Assembly (NCBI GenBank): GCA_017979445.1
Contig: CM030711.1
Coordinates: forward strand, 12,245,221 to 12,309,220
Origin: Akebia trifoliata
Taxonomy: Eukaryota > Streptophyta > Magnoliopsida > Ranunculales > Lardizabalaceae
Reading direction: 5' to 3'
Length of the DNA stretch: 64,000 bases
Positions 60,115-64,000 of the stretch are shown here, one piece after another (positions within the stretch are counted from its first letter, which is position 1; every line of letters starts with the position of its first letter). A model generated the notes under the pieces. The model was given only the letters and a program-made list of their open reading frames with translations, was not told where the DNA came from and searched no databases. Both the position numbers and the translations under genes were made by a program.

Positions 60115-61672
60115 TCAAAGAATAGGAGATGTCACTAGGAGAAGAATTTCCATAGCTCCATGATTACCTCTTGTAGCAACAACATGTATTAGATTTAGGC
60201 CATCCTGTGGTGGAAAAACATGAACAAAATGAACAAGATTAATCAGAGATATTCCTACAGTTCATAATGTTATAAAAACACAACCCACTCCTTTTGGTAT
60301 TTCTTAACAGATACATAGATTGAAAGAAATGAAAAGGCTCAAAGTTCAGAGTTTAAAAATAGATATAACACCAAAAGTATATCAATTGCTGATTCATAAA
60401 CTCCCCCTGTAGTATAACCAATACATATCAGCCAAACTCTATGATATAACCAAAGAATATGACTTAAATCACAACAATAATCTGTTAAATTAGATTTTAG
60501 CATAAAGCATTGTTAACATGAGAAGGGAACATTGTCAAGTACTTTAGCAACAATGACAACCCCATCCTACATGCATATGGTCAGAGAAAATATTTTGCAC
60601 TTTTTACAGAAGATTTAAATTTCTTTTAGTTTCTACTAGTTATTTTGCTGACCCTATATATAATTCACAACGAGGTCGTCACTTCCACTGATATTTCCAA
60701 TAGGGCCACAACAATCCATTGATTTATTAGACCACACCTGTGTAAATTAAACTTCCATACGAATGATGGAAATATAGAGGAAGTATTTGGTACATTTTTA
60801 TTCCCAAATTAGAATAACATCCCAAAAGAAACAAATTATTGGCCATCCACGGTAGCGATTGCATATAAATGTATCAAGGCTAATTTACCACTTGCAAGTC
60901 ATGCCTGTTTTGTGGCAATTACTAGTAATTATGCATAAGTTTTCTAATTTTAGCTCCTACATAACAAACAATTATCAACATTCAAAACATTCTTGAGTTT
61001 TTGCACAAAGGTACCACTTTGATTTTACGACTGTTACTCATGCAGAGGAGAATGACAATGTAAACAGAGAAATATAGCCATAATGCTCTAACATTACATT
61101 AATAAACAAAAAACATAAATATATCTGGCAGTATCTGATTAAAATGAAACTGGGTCAGACAATAAGTCTTCTCATCTAAAACTAAAAAGCCCATATTTGC
61201 AAACCAGACTCCGATCATCTATACAAGATAGATACAAGTTAAAAAAATAAGAAATAACATAAATACACAAAGAAGTGAAAGTCCAGATAGCCTCACCTCG
61301 TCACTAATGTTGGGATCAGCTCCAGCTTTTAGCAAGCAATTGATAATATCAGGGCTCCCATTGTCAGCGGCAATGTGCAAAGGAGTTGCCCCACCTACAC
61401 TAATGTTTGCACTATCCCCTGTCTATATAGAAGAAAATAAAAAAAACTAAGTACTACAATTACATATAAACTGATGGTCAAGAAATAATACTAGAAAAAA
61501 AAATTATTCTTCACCCTCTAATTACTAACCACTATGCCACTTGCTTGAAAAACATCTGGAGTTACAAATGCAAGGGTCAGTGGTGCGTGTCACTTGACCC
61601 TTGCATTTGTAACGAAGCTGCTACTACAGATGATAGCAGTGGAGTAATATTATCATCAGTTTCAGCATTAGG
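60115..61672 (-). pseudogene. Remnant of an ankyrin-repeat gene of the ankyrin-TPR type
   Basis: Three exon-like blocks in order on the minus strand. Block 1, 61672 to about 61605, reads PNAETDDNITPLLSSVVAAS after a TTTGCAG acceptor. Block 2, 61422-61297, has ATATAG acceptor and GTGAGG donor and reads NISVGGATPLHIAADNGSPD then INCLLKAGADPNISDE. Block 3, 60204-60115, reads DGLNLIHVVATRGNHGAMEI then LLLVTSPIL and stop. These are successive ankyrin repeats of the plant protein family with C-terminal TPR repeats (Arabidopsis TPR10 type, a possible co-chaperone). Block 1 breaks off at a hairpin and loses the expected continuation; block 3 ends at an early TGA; the earlier ankyrin exons and the whole TPR part are not found nearby. 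I therefore read it as a duplicated, decayed fragment. Confidence 0.75.
61561..61613. repeat. Perfect 19-bp inverted repeat with 15-nt loop
   Basis: Arms GTTACAAATGCAAGGGTCA (61561-61579) and its exact complement (61595-61613). It lies exactly where block 1 of the ankyrin remnant loses its reading frame, so a small inverted duplication probably broke the exon. Confidence 0.9.
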
Positions 61673-64000
61673 CTGCAAATTGATAATACAAAGCATAATA
61701 AGACTCCCACATTGAATATATCAAACTGAAAAATAAAAGTTTCATGAATCTTAATACAAATAAAGCCATAAAATTTAACAGCTAACGACATCTAAGTTGG
61801 GGTGCCAATAACAACTCTCCAGTTATATATATACCCCAAAATTCAGATACCAAAATTGTTCTTCTATGACCCCCAATTAGAGATCAAGTGTCTATTACAT
61901 TCCTTGCAATCAATCAACACAACATTCAAGACTTCTGTCACAAAAAATACAAAGTAAATTTAACAGAAAGGAAGTTGGACAACATGAGAACCACAAGTAA
62001 ACAATGAGAAACAACAAGCAAACAGCTGCAATACACCATTACTAGAATACCTATCAACATAACATGATAGGCATGCTTAAAGTAAATATACCATATTTTG
62101 AAAGATGAATAAACCACCTTCACCTAGCCTTATACATGTATTCACCTTGCTCTTTCATAAGAGAAGTAGTTGATGAGTTATCTGTATCTATATTCATGGA
62201 TGAATCAGGTACGTCCACCTATGCTTTTTGTTTAGAAAGAACCAGTCCCTGGAAAGAATTTGTTGTAAGTACTCCGGATGCACCAAAATAAGTTCATATA
62301 TTTTAAGAACTATTTTGAGAAAACTAACTACGTAAAAGGTAAGCTTAAGGTTTCCCCAAGGTAGATCATAAAGGTCTATCCAAAACATCCAAATGCAAGA
62401 TGGACCATCACTTAAGGAGATCTCCCTACACTAGATATCCACCCAACCATATGATCCAAATCATCCAATCTACAAAGAAAAAAGTTTGAATAGTTAAAAG
62501 AAACACTAAAAACTTTCCATGAATATACTTCAGATTTTACACTCATTCTCTTAGGCGTAATAGTGATGTTGCCATCTTAATTTCATCATGGGCACATAGA
62601 ATTTGTGCATGCAATCTAGAAATATGAAATAAATAACTATGATTAAACAATAAAAATGGATGATCAAATTCAAGAAGGTAAGTACAAAGAAATTATGCAA
62701 AGTAACATAGTCTCAATATTTGACATAATACAGTTATATATATATATACTAATTAGCAGATAAGATTATGATAATAAAAGCAATAGTGCATAACACCCCA
62801 CAATACAGAAAGAGCATAGGGAAATGTATACCTCAAAAAGAAGTAGTTGTTTTGCAGCTGCTAGCATACCCTCTTTCCCTAGCAGTGCTTTGGCATAACT
62901 CTTCATAACCCCAAGGATTATCTCCAATTCTGAAAGAGATCTTGAAACTGTCAATATTAGTGGGTTTTAAATGGGTGAAATATCTAGTCGGTATAAAAAA
63001 TACCCCTGAATCAAGATCAGAAGCTTCCCAATCCCCTCTCTTCAACTTGAATCCAACCCAACCTTTTGTAATCCTCTCTCTGCCTAATTTAACATATAGT
63101 TTGACAGAGTTAGAAACTTATGATTGTTATTCTAAGTGTATACAAGCGATAAATGCAGTCATAGCATTACCTGAAACCCTGCAAACCCCTTCTTCTCCAA
63201 AATCTTTTTGCATGCAACCTTTTCATCATTTCTTTCCAGAAATACGAGAAACTCAAGAAAAAGAAAAACAAGAACATTCACATCTAACGAAGTTCATTTA
63301 GGCATTTAGCAAACACAAGAACAACAAATGTTAGCTGACTTAAGAGAATTTCAGATTAAAGTAAATATCAATTTTTTATAGGAAAGTGAATAATCCAATG
63401 AATAAGGATCTGTTTTATACAAAAAATTATTTAGTAATGAAACTTGACAACAATTTAAATTGTTTACTTCAGATTGGTAGGGAGCCACTGAGTCTATTTG
63501 CATACAAAGATAAGGCCTTTAGAGAAGTCAAAGTCCCAATAGATGAAGGAATACTCCCTTTGAAGTGGTTAAGACTTAAATCCAACACCTCCAATTTCAT
63601 CAAAGAAGTGAACTCTAGAAAAGTAAAGATTACAATCAGGAACTTATTTGAAAGATGTCAAAAATAAATTTTCAACTCTTAAATTACTTCGAGAACTAGA
63701 AAAATTCTGGCACTAAGCAGCAAAACAACCATAAATAAGTTAAATTCGAAAACCTTAAAACAAAAAAATACTGAAATAACTCAACATAGATGGAAAATAG
63801 TACTAGAAAACCACATAGAATGATATTCCATGAAAGAAAAATGAATACTATCCCCAAAAAATGGAATTTAGATGTCCCAAGTAAAAAAAACTTTCATTTC
63901 ACTGTTATAATTTATTCCCTAATGTTTCAGATCAAAATGAAGAATGGCGTCAGAGTAGTAATAACATGTTCGGTGGCAGATTCCACCCAGATAAGTTAAT
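61673..64000. other. Right end of the window: gene-poor DNA with unassigned open segments
   Basis: No complete gene. A short possible minus-strand exon at about 62936-62833 (after TTTCAG, before GTATAC) reads MKSYAKALLGKEGMLAAAKQ. Plus-strand segments at 62942-63301 and 63386-63667 share one frame, with stops between them; the second has GREPLSLFAYKDKAFREVKV. An adjacent frame near 63307-63385 gives TQEQQMLADLREFQIKVNIN. The mixture of frames suggests a decayed coding sequence, but I do not recognise it. Confidence 0.3.

Overview
This is a window of an AT-rich plant nuclear genome. The short exons with GT-AG introns, plant-type gene families and nested plant retrotransposons fit a flowering plant, most likely a eudicot; I cannot name the species. 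The left half (about 1-32.3 kb) is gene-bearing. The right half (about 34-59 kb) is a nest of transposable elements. The far right (about 60-64 kb) holds decayed gene pieces.

Region by region: (1) 1-4.4 kb is intergenic, with small foldback elements. (2) 4.5-11.7 kb, plus strand, is a complete gene for the beta subunit of ATP-citrate lyase: 16 coding exons that splice in frame to 608 residues, with an additional intron in the 5' leader. (3) 11.7-16.9 kb is intergenic with three foldback elements. (4) 17.06-23.87 kb, plus strand, is a complete 13-exon gene for a PAS-domain Raf-like protein kinase of 754 residues. Its probable leader carries three upstream ATGs. (5) 24.8-27.3 kb and 29.7-32.2 kb, minus strand, are two tandem pectinesterase genes with the same five-exon layout. 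The first is open (324 residues). The second has two opposite one-base frameshifts, so it looks like a pseudogene as written.

(6) 33.2-59.5 kb is layered mobile DNA. A 910-bp hAT-type non-autonomous element sits beside a Copia pol remnant. Element A, a plus-strand Ty3-type LTR retrotransposon of the Tat/Ogre kind (35439-48380), split an older LTR-like sequence. Element B, a minus-strand LTR retrotransposon (48537-59045), inserted into a sequence with repeated GAGGCGGTTT-type motifs and is flanked by a perfect 5-bp target duplication. A and B share their 5' leader sequence and primer-binding site but have unlike LTRs, and their losses are complementary: A keeps gag, protease and reverse transcriptase but has lost integrase and half of its 3' LTR; B keeps both LTRs and a decayed integrase piece but has lost gag, protease and reverse transcriptase. 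Both carry arrays of tandem repeats.

(7) 60.1-61.7 kb, minus strand, holds three exons recognisable as an ankyrin-repeat gene of the ankyrin-TPR type, with a stop, a missing remainder and a perfect 19-bp hairpin at one exon edge. I found no RNA genes, CRISPR arrays or operons. I did not find a clearly new biological system; the most informative features are the A/B element pair with its repeat arrays, the frameshifted pectinesterase copy and the overlapping upstream reading frame of the kinase. Exon boundaries were worked out by hand from splice signals and reading frame, without transcript data.
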